Notes: a model not told the origin generated them from the letters alone. Counted from the stretch's first letter, positions 14,923 to 24,370 are shown. The stretch is DNA of 64,000 nt from Flavivirga abyssicola (GCF_030540775.2 NZ_CP141266.1:3397001-3461000), one strand, 5' to 3'. Numbers and translations are program-made.

Positions 14923-16823
14923 ATATGACTTAATTTATATGTGTTTGTTGGTGTAATAGTTATAATGTTATGCTCTAATAATAATTTCAAAACTACTTTT
15001 AAATCTGCCTCTTTACAATTCAATATTGAAATTATGTCTCTAGATGATTGATCTCCATTTTCTAATAATTTTACAATACGATTTTTTATTGTTCTAATAT
15101 CTGGTGGTGTTCCCGCTTTTTTTGAATTTATGCAAACGGAGCAGATACCACACGGTTTCATGTCTTTTTCACCAAAGTAGGTGAGGAGTTGAATGCTTTT
15201 GCAAACCGAATCATTTTCAATATAATTAAGCATGGCATTAACTTGGTGTTGCTTCAATTCATTTTGTTGTTCTATGATTGATGCAATTCTATTAATCGTT
15301 TTATCATCTTCCCTAGGTTCTATAAAAGTGATTTGAGCATCTGTTTTTGCTAAGTTTAGGGCAATGATTTCATCGCTTTCTAATTGTTGAAGTACTTGGG
15401 TTAATTTACTTTCTGTTACTGATGCTTTGTTAGAAATTTTAATCAAATCAATTTTTGTAATATGATCAAAAATACCACCATACATTCTTAATATTGATTT
15501 TACAATCATATTAAAATCCTGATGCGTTTCTAGATAATTAAAAAGCGCTGAGTTTGATACAATAAATTGAGCCGTTACTTTATTTTTAAACTGTTTTGAT
15601 AGCGTTATGACACTATTTCTGTCTAATAATAACAGGGTATTATAACATAGAATGGAACTAAAGTTATAAGTTTTACAAAAGGTATTAAATTTAAAATCGA
15701 AAGTCAGATATTCACCTTCACCATAAGATATTTGAAAGTAGCTACATAGTTTTCTGTATACCTGTTTGACAAAATCTACTGTAGGTAAAACATTCAAAAA
15801 CTGATTTTTTACTAAAGTAGCATCACTGTTATTTTTTAGAATTACAGCAAAAGCCTTTTCACCATTACGACCTACACGACCAGCTTCTTGAAAATAACTT
15901 TCAATGCTTTCTGGTAAATTAAAATGAATAACTGTTTTAACATCAGGTTTGTCAATACCCATACCAAAGGCATTTGTCGCTACCATAACCTGTTTTTGAT
16001 TTTGTGCCCATGAATTCATATTGATATCTTTTTCAATATTTGAAAGCCCACCATGGTAATAGGTTGAAGTTATGTTTTTAGATTCTAAAAAAGCACTAAT
16101 TTCTACGGTTAATTTCCGGTTCCTAACATAAATAATTGATGAAGCGATATGTTTTTTTAAAATAGTTTCAAGGCGGTAGTATTTATCATTTTCATGGAAG
16201 ACCATGTATGCCAGATTAGGTCTGGCAAAAGATTGCTTAAATATTTTAGGCTGAATAAAATCAAGTTCTTTCACAATATCATCAACAACTTCTGGTCTTG
16301 CTGAAGCCGTTAAGGCTACCACATTTACACTGGGTTGTATTTGACGTAGTAACGATATGTTTTTGTACGCAGGCCTAAAGTCACTTCCCCATTGTGAGAT
16401 ACAATGCGCTTCGTCAACTGCTATTAAATTAACATGCATTAATTTAATACGATCCTGTACTAGTTCCTGTTGCAAGCGTTCTGGTGATAGATACAAAAAC
16501 TTGTAATTTCCATAAACACAGTTATCTAAAAGTGTGTCTAATTGGCTATAACTTATCCCACTTGTAATGGCCATAGCTTTAATTCCTTTATTGTTTAAGG
16601 CTTGCACCTGATCTTTCATCAATGAAATTAAAGGAGAAATAACAATACAAATGCCTTTTTTAGCTAAAGCAGGAATTTGAAAACATAACGATTTTCCACC
16701 GCCGGTCGGTAATAAAACAAAAGTGTCTTCTCCTTCAATAACGGCATTGATAATGGCTTCTTGATTAAGTCTAAATGCTGTAAACTTCCAATAACGTTCT
16801 AATATGTTTATGGGATGCTCCAT
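14919..16823 (-). CDS. recQ: RecQ family ATP-dependent DNA helicase
   Basis: 634 residues. Helicase motifs: FRLNQEAIINAVIEGEDTF, Walker A LPTGGGKSLCFQ, DEAH box AVDEAHCISQWG, ALTASA, and motif VI QEAGRVGRNG. The zinc-binding RQC part carries CKSIQLLTYFGE..CGICSVC. No clear HRDC domain; instead a short C-terminal winged-helix-like end (LENGDQSSRDIISILNC). A 3'-5' helicase for repair and recombination. Preceded by the AAA_28 gene with a 3-base gap and followed by fmt with a 4-base overlap. Confidence 0.95.
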   Translation of the reverse strand: MEHPINILERYWKFTAFRLNQEAIINAVIEGEDTFVLLPTGGGKSLCFQIPALAKKGICIVISPLISLMKDQVQALNNKGIKAMAITSGISYSQLDTLLDNCVYGNYKFLYLSPERLQQELVQDRIKLMHVNLIAVDEAHCISQWGSDFRPAYKNISLLRQIQPSVNVVALTASARPEVVDDIVKELDFIQPKIFKQSFARPNLAYMVFHENDKYYRLETILKKHIASSIIYVRNRKLTVEISAFLESKNITSTYYHGGLSNIEKDINMNSWAQNQKQVMVATNAFGMGIDKPDVKTVIHFNLPESIESYFQEAGRVGRNGEKAFAVILKNNSDATLVKNQFLNVLPTVDFVKQVYRKLCSYFQISYGEGEYLTFDFKFNTFCKTYNFSSILCYNTLLLLDRNSVITLSKQFKNKVTAQFIVSNSALFNYLETHQDFNMIVKSILRMYGGIFDHITKIDLIKISNKASVTESKLTQVLQQLESDEIIALNLAKTDAQITFIEPREDDKTINRIASIIEQQNELKQHQVNAMLNYIENDSVCKSIQLLTYFGEKDMKPCGICSVCINSKKAGTPPDIRTIKNRIVKLLENGDQSSRDIISILNCKEADLKVVLKLLLEHNIITITPTNTYKLSHI

Positions 16824-16826
16824 ATA

Positions 16827-17375
16827 TTACATATTCAACGCGTTTAAAATAAAATCGACTCTATTTTTAACAGTGTCAAAAGGAACATCTATTAAATGAT
16901 AATTAAAATTTTGATAGGTATTTAGTAAGTGCTTGTGAATATTTAAAGCTTGTTCAAAATTTTCATAGCGTTCATTATCACTTTTGTATATAGCTTCCCA
17001 TGGTTTTAAGATAAAAACAATATCATATGTAGAATTTTTACAAGTATTTACAAAACTCTCAGGGTAGGAGTCTCCAATAAAATCCATATAGGCCAACACA
17101 TCAGGTAAACCTCTATCAAAAAAAACAATTTCAGAAGTACCAGTTTCGGCATTTATAAATTGCTGGTGTCTACCTTTTAAAAGTAATTCGCTAAATAATA
17201 AAGGGTTGGTTAAAAATAGTTGGTCAATACCTTCTTTTTTTGCATTTAAGGTAACTTGACGAGAAATTTCTTCGAGACAATTGTAGCCTCTATTTATCAA
17301 CTCATTTATTAAAGTAGATTTCCCAGTACCAGGTCCCCCAGTAATTACAATCTTTTTAGTATTCAAAACCGACAT
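16827..17375 (-). CDS. AAA_28-type P-loop ATPase
   Basis: Chosen start is the ATG at 17375 (MSVLNTKKIVITGGPG); a longer frame from a GTG at 17432 adds 19 residues with no support. The 182-residue protein is one P-loop domain: Walker A GGPGTGKST at about 14, FFDRGLPDVLAYMDF as the Walker B/kinase-lid region, and RYENFEQALNIHKHL with lid arginine. Similar small proteins (AAA_28, NadR-kinase-like) are thought to be nucleoside or small-molecule kinases; the substrate is unknown. It is the first gene of the recQ-fmt operon. Confidence 0.85.
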   Translation of the reverse strand: MSVLNTKKIVITGGPGTGKSTLINELINRGYNCLEEISRQVTLNAKKEGIDQLFLTNPLLFSELLLKGRHQQFINAETGTSEIVFFDRGLPDVLAYMDFIGDSYPESFVNTCKNSTYDIVFILKPWEAIYKSDNERYENFEQALNIHKHLLNTYQNFNYHLIDVPFDTVKNRVDFILNALNM

Positions 17376-17542
17376 TATTTTGCCGTAAAAATCGGAATTA
17401 AACTGCGATAAAAAAAATGTAAGCAGAAACACTTATAACTAAAGTTTTTAATTCACAGAGTTATAACTACGCGAATGTTATTTTCTTGAGTGAAGAAGTG
17501 CTTAAGTATGTGTTAAAAATATGATTTAAACGGATGAAACTG

Positions 17543-17550
17543 TATATTTG
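17543..17550 (+). promoter_or_regulatory. TAnnTTTG -7 box for the DUF493 gene
   Basis: TATATTTG 17 bases before the start codon at 17568; no perfect -33 TTG. Confidence 0.55.
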
Positions 17551-17567
17551 CACGATATAAAGAGACT

Positions 17568-17861
17568 ATGAACGCACCTCCTAATTCTGAAGAATTTTAT
17601 AAAAAACTAAAAGGCCAATTATATGAAACAGCAAGTTGGCCAGCAGAATATTTATATAAATTTATAGTAAAATCTGACGTTAAAAAAATAGCTAAATTAG
17701 AATCCATTTTTAATAATATGGGAGCTGTTATTAATAAGATTGAATCAAAAAATGGCAAATACACGAGTGTTTCAATTAATTTACTGATGAGAGACCCAGG
17801 TGCCGTTATTGAAAAGTATAAAGAAGTTGCAGAAAAAGTTGAAGGGGTGATAAGTCTTTAG
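17568..17861 (+). CDS. DUF493 (YbeD-like) family protein
   Basis: 97 residues with the ferredoxin-like beta-alpha pattern of DUF493: YKKLKGQLYETASWPAEYLYKFIV, then VKKIAKLESIF, GKYTSVSINLLMRDPGAVIEKYKEVAEKVEGVISL. YbeD-type proteins are soluble, and their role is not settled; an allosteric regulatory role is often suggested from the ACT-like fold. Head of the murA gene cluster. Confidence 0.9.
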   Translation: MNAPPNSEEFYKKLKGQLYETASWPAEYLYKFIVKSDVKKIAKLESIFNNMGAVINKIESKNGKYTSVSINLLMRDPGAVIEKYKEVAEKVEGVISL

Positions 17862-17931
17862 TTTTTTTTTGTATTTTGCGCAGGCATACCAACTTACATG
17901 CATAAATAATTAATTCTACACACATTTAATT

Positions 17932-18576
17932 TTGATTATAGATAATTTAGAATACAATACAGAGCGGGAACATTTAATCATTCCGGAATATGGTCGCCAT
18001 ATGCAGAAAATGATTAATTATGCTAAAACCATAGAAGTAAAAGAAGAACGTAATAAAATAGCTAAAGCTATTATTGCGGTCATGGGAAATATGCAGCCAC
18101 ATTTAAGAGATGTTCCTGATTTTCAACATAAGCTTTGGGATCAACTTTTTATTATGTCTAATTTCGAATTAGATGTAGATTCTCCTTTTGAGAAACCTAC
18201 AAAAGAACTTTTTGAAGAGCGCCCAGAGCCTTTAAAATATCCGCAAAACTTTCCTAAATATCGTTTTTATGGAAACAATATTAAGACGATGATTGATGTT
18301 GCCAATACTTGGGAAGAAGGTGAACTTAAAGAAGCTTTGGTGTATACAATTGCAAATCATATGAAGAAGTGCTTTTTAAATTGGAATAAAGACACTGTTG
18401 AAGATGCTGTGATTTTTAGTCATTTATATGAGCTTTCTGCAGGAAAAATTAATTTAAAAGATTCTAAAGAAGATTTATCAGATTCTACCAGTTTGTTGCG
18501 TTCTAAGAACAAATTTTCAAGTAATAAGAAAAGCCACCACAAAAAGAATTCTAACAGACAAAGAAAACGCCACTAG
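17932..18576 (+). CDS. DUF4290 domain protein
   Basis: 214 residues starting at TTG (MIIDNLEYNTERE); the usual family start. Family signature LIIPEYGRHMQKMINYAK, MGNMQPHLRDVPDFQHKLWDQLFIMSNF and VANHMKKCFLNWNKD-type helices. The last 35 residues are a very basic, probably disordered tail (KKSHHKKNSNRQRKRH). DUF4290 is confined to Bacteroidota and nearly always precedes murA, as here with an 8-base gap. Function unknown; the basic tail suggests nucleic-acid or ribosome contact. Confidence 0.9.
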   Translation: MIIDNLEYNTEREHLIIPEYGRHMQKMINYAKTIEVKEERNKIAKAIIAVMGNMQPHLRDVPDFQHKLWDQLFIMSNFELDVDSPFEKPTKELFEERPEPLKYPQNFPKYRFYGNNIKTMIDVANTWEEGELKEALVYTIANHMKKCFLNWNKDTVEDAVIFSHLYELSAGKINLKDSKEDLSDSTSLLRSKNKFSSNKKSHHKKNSNRQRKRH

Positions 18577-18584
18577 TAATAAAT

Positions 18585-19895
18585 ATGGGAACATTTAAAA
18601 TTGAAGGTGGTCATCAACTAAAAGGAAGTATACAACCTCAAGGAGCTAAAAACGAAGCGTTACAAATTTTGTGTGCCGTTTTGCTAACTCCAGAATTGGT
18701 AACAATTAATAATATTCCTGACATTGTTGATGTTAATAAACTAATTAGTTTATTAAGGAAATTAGGCGTTAAAATTCAAAAAATAGCGCACGGATCATAT
18801 ACTTTTCAAGCAGATAATCTTGATTTAGATTATTTAGAATCTGAAGAATTTAAGGTAGACGGGCGCGGTTTACGGGGGTCGATTATGATTGTTGGTCCTT
18901 TATTGGCACGCTTTGGAAAAGGGTATATCCCAAAGCCAGGAGGTGACAAAATTGGCAGAAGACGATTAGATACACACTTTGAAGGGCTTATAAACTTAGG
19001 AGCCAAATTTAGATATAGCAAAGAAGAACAATTTTATGGTGTTGAAGCCGATAGGCTAAAAGGTGTCTACATGCTTCTTGAGGAAGCATCGGTTACCGGA
19101 ACAGCAAATATTGTTATGGCTGCGGTTTTGGCTGAAGGAAAAACGACCATTTACAATGCTGCTTGTGAACCCTACTTACAACAGTTATGTAAAATGCTTA
19201 ATAGAATGGGCGCCAAAATAAGTGGTGTTGGTTCTAATATGCTAATTATTGAGGGCGTTGAAGCTTTAGGGGGTACAGATCATACCATGTTACCAGATAT
19301 GATTGAAATAGGTAGTTGGATAGGGCTTGCTGCGATGACAAAAAGCGAACTGACTATTACAAATGTATCTTGGGACGATTTAGGAGTCATTCCAAATGTT
19401 TTTAGAAAATTAGGTATCACTGTTGAACGTCAAGGAGATAATATTCATATTCCGGCACATACTGATGGTTATGAAATACAAAACTTTATTGATGGATCGA
19501 TTTTAACTATCTCAGATGCGCCATGGCCTGGATTTACCCCAGACTTGTTAAGCATTATTTTAGTTGTTGCAACACAAGCTAGAGGAAGTGTTTTAATACA
19601 TCAAAAAATGTTTGAAAGCCGCTTGTTTTTTGTAGATAAATTAATTGATATGGGTGCCAAAATTATATTATGTGACCCACATCGAGCTACAGTTATAGGA
19701 CATGACTATAAATCGACATTAAAGGCAACTACGATGACCTCTCCAGATATTAGAGCAGGTGTATCATTGCTTATAGCCGCACTTTCGGCAAAAGGCACAT
19801 CAACAATTCAAAATATAGAACAGATTGATCGTGGTTATGAGCGTATAGATGAACGTTTACGAGCAATAGGAGCTAAAATTGAAAGAGTGGATTAG
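18585..19895 (+). CDS. murA: UDP-N-acetylglucosamine 1-carboxyvinyltransferase
   Basis: 436 residues of the EPSP-synthase fold. It transfers enolpyruvate from PEP to UDP-GlcNAc, the first committed step of peptidoglycan synthesis, in the cytoplasm. Seen: GAKNEALQILCAVLLT near the N-terminus, RGLRGSIMIVGPLLARFGKG, DAPWPGFTPDLLS and the C-terminal GYERIDERLRAIGA. In the active-site loop the usual Gly-Gly-Cys is GGDKIG: Asp121 (codon 18945-18947) replaces the Cys that fosfomycin alkylates. Known Cys-to-Asp MurA enzymes are active and fosfomycin-insensitive. Same transcription unit as DUF493 and DUF4290. Confidence 0.97.
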   Translation: MGTFKIEGGHQLKGSIQPQGAKNEALQILCAVLLTPELVTINNIPDIVDVNKLISLLRKLGVKIQKIAHGSYTFQADNLDLDYLESEEFKVDGRGLRGSIMIVGPLLARFGKGYIPKPGGDKIGRRRLDTHFEGLINLGAKFRYSKEEQFYGVEADRLKGVYMLLEEASVTGTANIVMAAVLAEGKTTIYNAACEPYLQQLCKMLNRMGAKISGVGSNMLIIEGVEALGGTDHTMLPDMIEIGSWIGLAAMTKSELTITNVSWDDLGVIPNVFRKLGITVERQGDNIHIPAHTDGYEIQNFIDGSILTISDAPWPGFTPDLLSIILVVATQARGSVLIHQKMFESRLFFVDKLIDMGAKIILCDPHRATVIGHDYKSTLKATTMTSPDIRAGVSLLIAALSAKGTSTIQNIEQIDRGYERIDERLRAIGAKIERVD

Positions 19896-19975
19896 TTGGA
19901 GTAGTTAGTCTTTCAATTATTAGAATTTACATATATTATTTTTGCTCTTTGTATATAGCTTAAGGCAATAGTTGG

Positions 19976-20203
19976 TTAATTTTTTTGTGCAAAACGTAAT
20001 TCGCTGTATTTATTTTTAATATATTTTAAGAAATACCGTCCTTTAGAATCTGTGTTTTCAAATTCATTCCAAATAACTTCTGGAAAATCGTGATATTGTC
20101 TAATTTGGTTATTTTTATTAAGTTCTATTTCTAAAATTTTATTCTCATAATCATAACCAATACTGGTTAGTATAGAAGATTCAATTTTTTTTCGTTTTAC
20201 CAT
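19976..20203 (-). CDS. KTSC domain protein
   Basis: 75 residues: IESSILTSIGYDYENKILEIEL, then QYHDFPEVIWNEFENTDSKGRYFLKYIKNKY. This is the small KTSC fold (named after the lysyl-tRNA synthetase C-terminal location), found alone in many bacteria and likely to bind nucleic acid. A TACTTTTG box at 20229-20236 lies 26 bases before the start. Stand-alone gene. Confidence 0.85.
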   Translation of the reverse strand: MVKRKKIESSILTSIGYDYENKILEIELNKNNQIRQYHDFPEVIWNEFENTDSKGRYFLKYIKNKYSELRFAQKN

Positions 20204-20720
20204 AAGTTATTTAATTGGTTTGGTATAACAAAAGTAAGAATTTTTTCTCAAAAAATAATAAACACTTTATATAAGTAAGAGTTGTGTTGCATATTTAAAT
20301 AACGCGATTTTGATATGTTAAAAATTGATAATTAGTTGTTTATGTGTTTTGATAAAGAAACTATGTCAGAAATGACAAATACTTGAAAATCATTGATTTA
20401 ATAATGTTTTTTATAAAAAACGTGAGTTCGATGTAATACTTTTTGTAACATTTTGATTTTTAGTTCTTTGATGTATTGTCAGGTCGAGTACTTCGGCTGC
20501 GCTCAGTATAAACTAAAGTCGAGACCTATCGAAATTTGAAGCCATTTAAGAACCTCTCTAAAGGACTGCGCTCGAGGTGACATTTTCCTGAATATTAGTC
20601 GGTTGTAAGTAATAATTGTGATTACTTATGTCGAGTTAAAAAAATAAATCCGACATTAAATAGATTGATTGTATAAAGGGATTACACCACAAATTCATTG
20701 CACTGTTTTAATAATCATTA
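20204..20720. other. Intergenic region with a palindromic repeat
   Basis: 517 bases without a gene. 20481-20527 forms an inverted repeat (AGGTCGAG ... CTCGACTTTAG-side pairing with TCGAGACCT), continuing to about 20580 with CTGCGCTCGAGGTGACA. Such GTCGAG / CTGCGCTC elements are dispersed repeats in flavobacterial genomes. A weaker relative is at 36365-36420. The rest is AT-rich and featureless. Confidence 0.55.
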
Positions 20721-21515
20721 TTATTTATTTGCTGAGTTTTCACCAATTATGAAAAGATAATCACCTAGGTCGTTTTTATATTTTTGGGTAATTTCATCGA
20801 ATTTTCCACTATTAATATCCTTTCTTAAGCTGGATAACCCTTGTTTGACTTCCATTCGATTGGCCAATGACGAAAATGAAGAAATCCCATGTCTGATTTG
20901 CTCATCAAAATAAAGTTCGGGATTCTGTTTTCCGCAATAGAGGAATTGATCCTGCAAATCTGGTCTGATGAAATATTTATTTATTTCTGAAAGCTCGATC
21001 CCAGCATTTTTCATAGCACTTTCTACACTTTTTAGAGTAGGCATTTGTTTTATGGAATCTGCTAACATTTTAGGAAAATAATGGTTGAGCCAATAACCTT
21101 CCATTTGTTTTGGGGTTGATGTAAAAATCACAATCTTTCCATTTGGTTTCAGAACCTTTTTAAGTTCTAAAAAACTTTTCTTTAAATCACTCCAATGATG
21201 AATGGTTAGAGAACCAATTATTCCGTCCACAAAATTTTTTGGAAGCCCAGTGTTTTCTGCCAAACCAATTTTCCACGCTACATCCTTATTTTTTACTCTT
21301 GCTTTATCTAGCATCTTTTTAGAAGGATCGATACCGATATATTGAAATCCTTTTTTCTGAAATTCATGTGTATAATTTCCAGTTCCGCAGCCAATATCTA
21401 AATAAACACCATCTTTTTTGGGGTTTAGATGACGTAGTAACTGGTCTGTTAAAAACGGATCAGCTTTTCGTGTAAGATTATAATCAACACCTATTTTGTC
21501 ATATTTCACATCCAT
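20721..21515 (-). CDS. Class I SAM-dependent methyltransferase
   Basis: 264 residues. Motif I VYLDIGCGTGNYTHEFQ, motif II IGIDPSKKML, post-motif GLAENTGLP and GSLTIHHWSDLKKSFLELKKVLKPNG, a Methyltransf_11 layout. The C-terminal 120 residues are specific and may determine the substrate, which I cannot name. Stands alone between two intergenic stretches; no operon partner. Confidence 0.88.
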   Translation of the reverse strand: MDVKYDKIGVDYNLTRKADPFLTDQLLRHLNPKKDGVYLDIGCGTGNYTHEFQKKGFQYIGIDPSKKMLDKARVKNKDVAWKIGLAENTGLPKNFVDGIIGSLTIHHWSDLKKSFLELKKVLKPNGKIVIFTSTPKQMEGYWLNHYFPKMLADSIKQMPTLKSVESAMKNAGIELSEINKYFIRPDLQDQFLYCGKQNPELYFDEQIRHGISSFSSLANRMEVKQGLSSLRKDINSGKFDEITQKYKNDLGDYLFIIGENSANK

Positions 21516-21635
21516 CCGGACACTTTTTAAGTCGCAGAGTTGATAGAATACTCATGCCTATTTCTACTATCAAATTTAAAAACTTCAATTAAAAATTAAG
21601 GTTTTTATAGAGTTAAAAGCAGTGATTCGTAACAT

Positions 21636-23147
21636 CTATTTCCTAGAAGGTTTGTGCCAAAACCTATCGAAATTTAATTTACCTGGGGTTTCTCCTGGTG
21701 CTTTGTAGTAAAGGTTGATTTCTGCTCCTGCATCAAATTGAAAGTATTCATAACGTATGGGATGCAATCCTTTTTCTAAATATATTACTGTAGATTTTTG
21801 GCTACGTGCCTTATGCTTCAAATCATTGTTAATCATTAATTTATTATGAATGTAAAACTTAAGCCCATCATCTGAAGACAATACAAAATAATGATATCCG
21901 CTAGTTTTAGCTTCAAAATACCCTTTGTATACACTAGCAAAGAATTGCTTTTTAGGGAAAGATTTTAATTTAAAACCTTTAGTTGCTAAGCCTGTTTTTA
22001 TAATGTTTAAGGTGTCAAAATTTGGAAGCTTATTAAAATGCCCTTCATAATAAGTATAGTGTAACCCAGAGACATGTTTTTTACCTTTTTTTATACCTTT
22101 TAATTTTTTGCCTTCAACAAATTCACCACTTACGGCAGGAAGTGTACGGTCTCTTTTTAAAGGAATTTTTACTTTTAAAGTTGTAGCTTTTAATATGGTA
22201 ATAGAATCGTTCATAAATTCTGAATCAAAATCTGGCTCACTTCCATCTATAGTATACCTCAATTTGTCATTAGGTTGCGTCATGAAAATAGCTAAAGGAA
22301 TTCCGGGAATGACTTCTCCTTGGTTTGGCGTAAACTTAATCGTACTATTTCTAAAATCTTGAGATATAAATTTAATACCATCATAGTTCAGTTTATAAAC
22401 AACACTGTTATGAGTTTCGTCTTCGTAAGCTGTAATTTTCCAATCTAAATTATCTGGTGCATATTCTTTTAAAACAGCTTCCATAGCTTTTATACCCATA
22501 CTCTTATAAGCTTTTCCTTTTCTACCGCCTATAAATAAAGTTTTACCACCTACTTTTGAGAGTTTTTCTTTAGCCATTTTTACTAAAAACTCATTATCAT
22601 ACCAAAATGATGGATCGCTTACTAAATATGAATCAAAATATTCTGGCGATTTAAGCAATGCGTGCATGACACAAAGTCCTCCAAAAGAATGTCCCGCAAA
22701 TGTATTATGTCCTGATGTTTTATATTTTGATTCTACAAAAGGCTTCACTTCTTTTCCGATAAAATCTATAAAATTTTCAGCATTTCCTGAAGTTGGGAAA
22801 TTATCCATTTTTGTTGGTGTCATATCAGAAGTTCTATCTGGACTAACAACCCCCACAAGGATTGTTCTTGGTGACATGCTTTTATTTTGCATAAAGTCTA
22901 GCAATGATTTCCTAAGTTCCATATTCCATTTTGGATCTAACATATACTGTACATCATATTCAGTCCATTCATTATAGCCATGAGGTAGTGCTATTTGAAT
23001 TTTACGATCCCCTTTCATATATTTTGACTGAATAGTAAAGGATTCTCCAGGCATATTCTGAGCATTTAAAAATGCACTAGAAATTAGTAGAAATAGTATA
23101 CATGTTAAGGAAACTTGATTTTTGATTTTAATTGATGTTTTTTTCAT
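21636..23147 (-). CDS. Secreted esterase with CHB_HEX_C and PA14-like C-terminal domains
   Basis: 503 residues. Signal peptide LTCILFLLISSAFLNAQ. Residues 35-270: alpha/beta-hydrolase of the esterase D (PF00756) type with nucleophile elbow FAGHSFGGLC, a following Asp in VSDPSFWYDNEF and a His in YEDETHNSVVY. Residues 280-335: chitobiase-C-like domain (LRYTIDGSEPDFDS). Residues 365-490: PA14 domain (YKGYFEAKTSGYHYFVLSSDDGLKFYI), a carbohydrate-binding fold. The set suggests deacylation of a polysaccharide or a siderophore-like ester outside the cytoplasm; substrate unknown. No CAZyme cluster or SusCD genes nearby. Confidence 0.85.
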   Translation of the reverse strand: MKKTSIKIKNQVSLTCILFLLISSAFLNAQNMPGESFTIQSKYMKGDRKIQIALPHGYNEWTEYDVQYMLDPKWNMELRKSLLDFMQNKSMSPRTILVGVVSPDRTSDMTPTKMDNFPTSGNAENFIDFIGKEVKPFVESKYKTSGHNTFAGHSFGGLCVMHALLKSPEYFDSYLVSDPSFWYDNEFLVKMAKEKLSKVGGKTLFIGGRKGKAYKSMGIKAMEAVLKEYAPDNLDWKITAYEDETHNSVVYKLNYDGIKFISQDFRNSTIKFTPNQGEVIPGIPLAIFMTQPNDKLRYTIDGSEPDFDSEFMNDSITILKATTLKVKIPLKRDRTLPAVSGEFVEGKKLKGIKKGKKHVSGLHYTYYEGHFNKLPNFDTLNIIKTGLATKGFKLKSFPKKQFFASVYKGYFEAKTSGYHYFVLSSDDGLKFYIHNKLMINNDLKHKARSQKSTVIYLEKGLHPIRYEYFQFDAGAEINLYYKAPGETPGKLNFDRFWHKPSRK

Positions 23148-23233
23148 TAGTATGTTATTTGTGTCATAATATATTAATGAGACTATATAGCCTTAATTAT
23201 GTTACATGAAAATTGAACATTTAACTTCATATA

Positions 23234-23295
23234 GAACTCATCTGAACAAATTTTATCTCATTTTCGGTTAAAAACAAAAAGTCAAGATGAGTTCA
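23234..23295. mobile_element. Short copy (end fragment) of the 20-bp-TIR element family
   Basis: 62 bases with ends GAACTCATCT and AGATGAGTTC. Its right part (ATTTTCGGTTAAAAACAAAA then AGTCAAGATGAGTTCA) matches the right end of the complete element at 59826-59988 and, with changes, the reverse complement of the left end at 39502. Confidence 0.75.
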
Positions 23296-23301
23296 TAATA
23301 A

Positions 23302-23340
23302 AACCCCAGAAAAATATAATATGATATATATTCTGGGGTT
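23302..23340. terminator. Bidirectional terminator hairpin
   Basis: AACCCCAGAA pairs with TTCTGGGGTT, further AT pairs inside; T-rich on both sides. Placed to end the minus-strand gene at 23434. Confidence 0.75.
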
Positions 23341-23433
23341 AATTTTTTTAGAATTAAGTAAAATACCTAAGCTAAATATAAAGTGATTGTATTCATTGTT
23401 TTTTTAGTTATACACAATGAATAGGCAGGTGTT

Positions 23434-23649
23434 TTATGGTCTTCCTTTTAACCTTTTCTCTATTTTTTGCTTAATTACAGTTAAGCGCTTCATTAAATCC
23501 ATAATTTCTGGATCTTTCTCTTCCTTGTAAATTTTATTTAAGCTTAATATTAAATTTTTAACTTCTCTTGATGCTTCTATTCGTTCGCTTGTCGTTTTAA
23601 AAGACTGTTTGCGTTGTTCGAATTCTAAAGCGTTGTTAATAATATCCAT
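23434..23649 (-). CDS. Small helical protein, tandem paralogue 1
   Basis: 71 residues, charged and helical, no signal. Shares with the next gene the pattern MD(I/L)(I/L)..A.EFE.R, T(S)(E/D)R(I/V)..SRE(V/A)K.LIL.LN.IYK, K(D).(E/K)IMDLMKRLT.IK.K(I/V)EKRLKG. About 55 percent identity by eye indicates a tandem duplication. Size, charge and pairing could fit a small regulatory or nucleic-acid-associated protein, but I recognise no family. Confidence 0.7.
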   Translation of the reverse strand: MDIINNALEFEQRKQSFKTTSERIEASREVKNLILSLNKIYKEEKDPEIMDLMKRLTVIKQKIEKRLKGRP

Positions 23650-23806
23650 GAATTTTAATCTAATTTATATCTGTCTGACAATTTTTCTTTTTCAGAATTC
23701 GACAATATAATAAAATATATGAGATATTCGATTTTTACAGAGAATAATTATGTAAAATTTAATATTTTGAGTTTTTTACGACACCTAATCGAATAGTTTT
23801 TAAATC

Positions 23807-24031
23807 TTAAGTAGTCAATGGTGCTCCTTTTAGTCGCTTTTCAACCTTTCTTTTTATTGCGGTTAAGCGTTTCATAAGATCCATGATCTTTTCATCCTTT
23901 TTTGCCTTATATATTTGATTTAAATCTAAAATTAAAGCTTTTGCTTCTCTTGAAATTTTTACTCTGTCGCTCGTTGATAACGATCTCAAGCTTCTATTTT
24001 CAAATTCATGTGCTCTATCTAGTAAATCCAT
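23807..24031 (-). CDS. Small helical protein, tandem paralogue 2
   Basis: 74 residues, homologous along its length to the 23434-23649 protein (MDLMKRLT, EKRLKG). The two are separated by 157 bases, so each may have its own promoter. Function unknown; conserved C-terminal IMDLMKRLTxIKxKxEKRLKG is the most constrained part. Confidence 0.7.
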   Translation of the reverse strand: MDLLDRAHEFENRSLRSLSTSDRVKISREAKALILDLNQIYKAKKDEKIMDLMKRLTAIKRKVEKRLKGAPLTT

Positions 24032-24370
24032 AATTTTAATTTTTTAAATAGTTTTCTAATTCGTTCTTTAGGGAGTTAATCTGTATATATTGTAGTAAGT
24101 TTAATACAATACAAATTATGCCAAATATACAAAAGGTTGGATATGTTTTTTTAGAGAATTTAAGCATAAATACTGATAGTGTTATAAGAATTCTTTATGA
24201 TTTCAATCTTTTGAATTTTGAAAGATTATTGTTTTAGATGTAAAGATCCTTATTCAAGTTGCTGATAATAAGTTATTTTGCTCTATTACATAAGTCTTAA
24301 TTTACTATGATGAGTTAACACATAGTAGATATATATAGTGTTTACCTTATTTTATTAAGTTAAATTTACA
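24032..24370. other. Intergenic region without a visible gene
   Basis: 339 AT-rich bases between two minus-strand genes. I see no tRNA, strong hairpin or coding frame; it should hold the promoter for the 24031 gene. Confidence 0.5.

Noticed and set aside
17376-17432. 19-residue GTG extension of the AAA_28 ATPase
   Set aside because: The ATG at 17375 puts the P-loop at the normal distance from the N-terminus; the extension is unsupported.
20481-20580. Riboswitch or attenuator before the methyltransferase
   Set aside because: It lies downstream of that gene's reading direction, and the sequence matches a dispersed palindromic repeat rather than a leader RNA.
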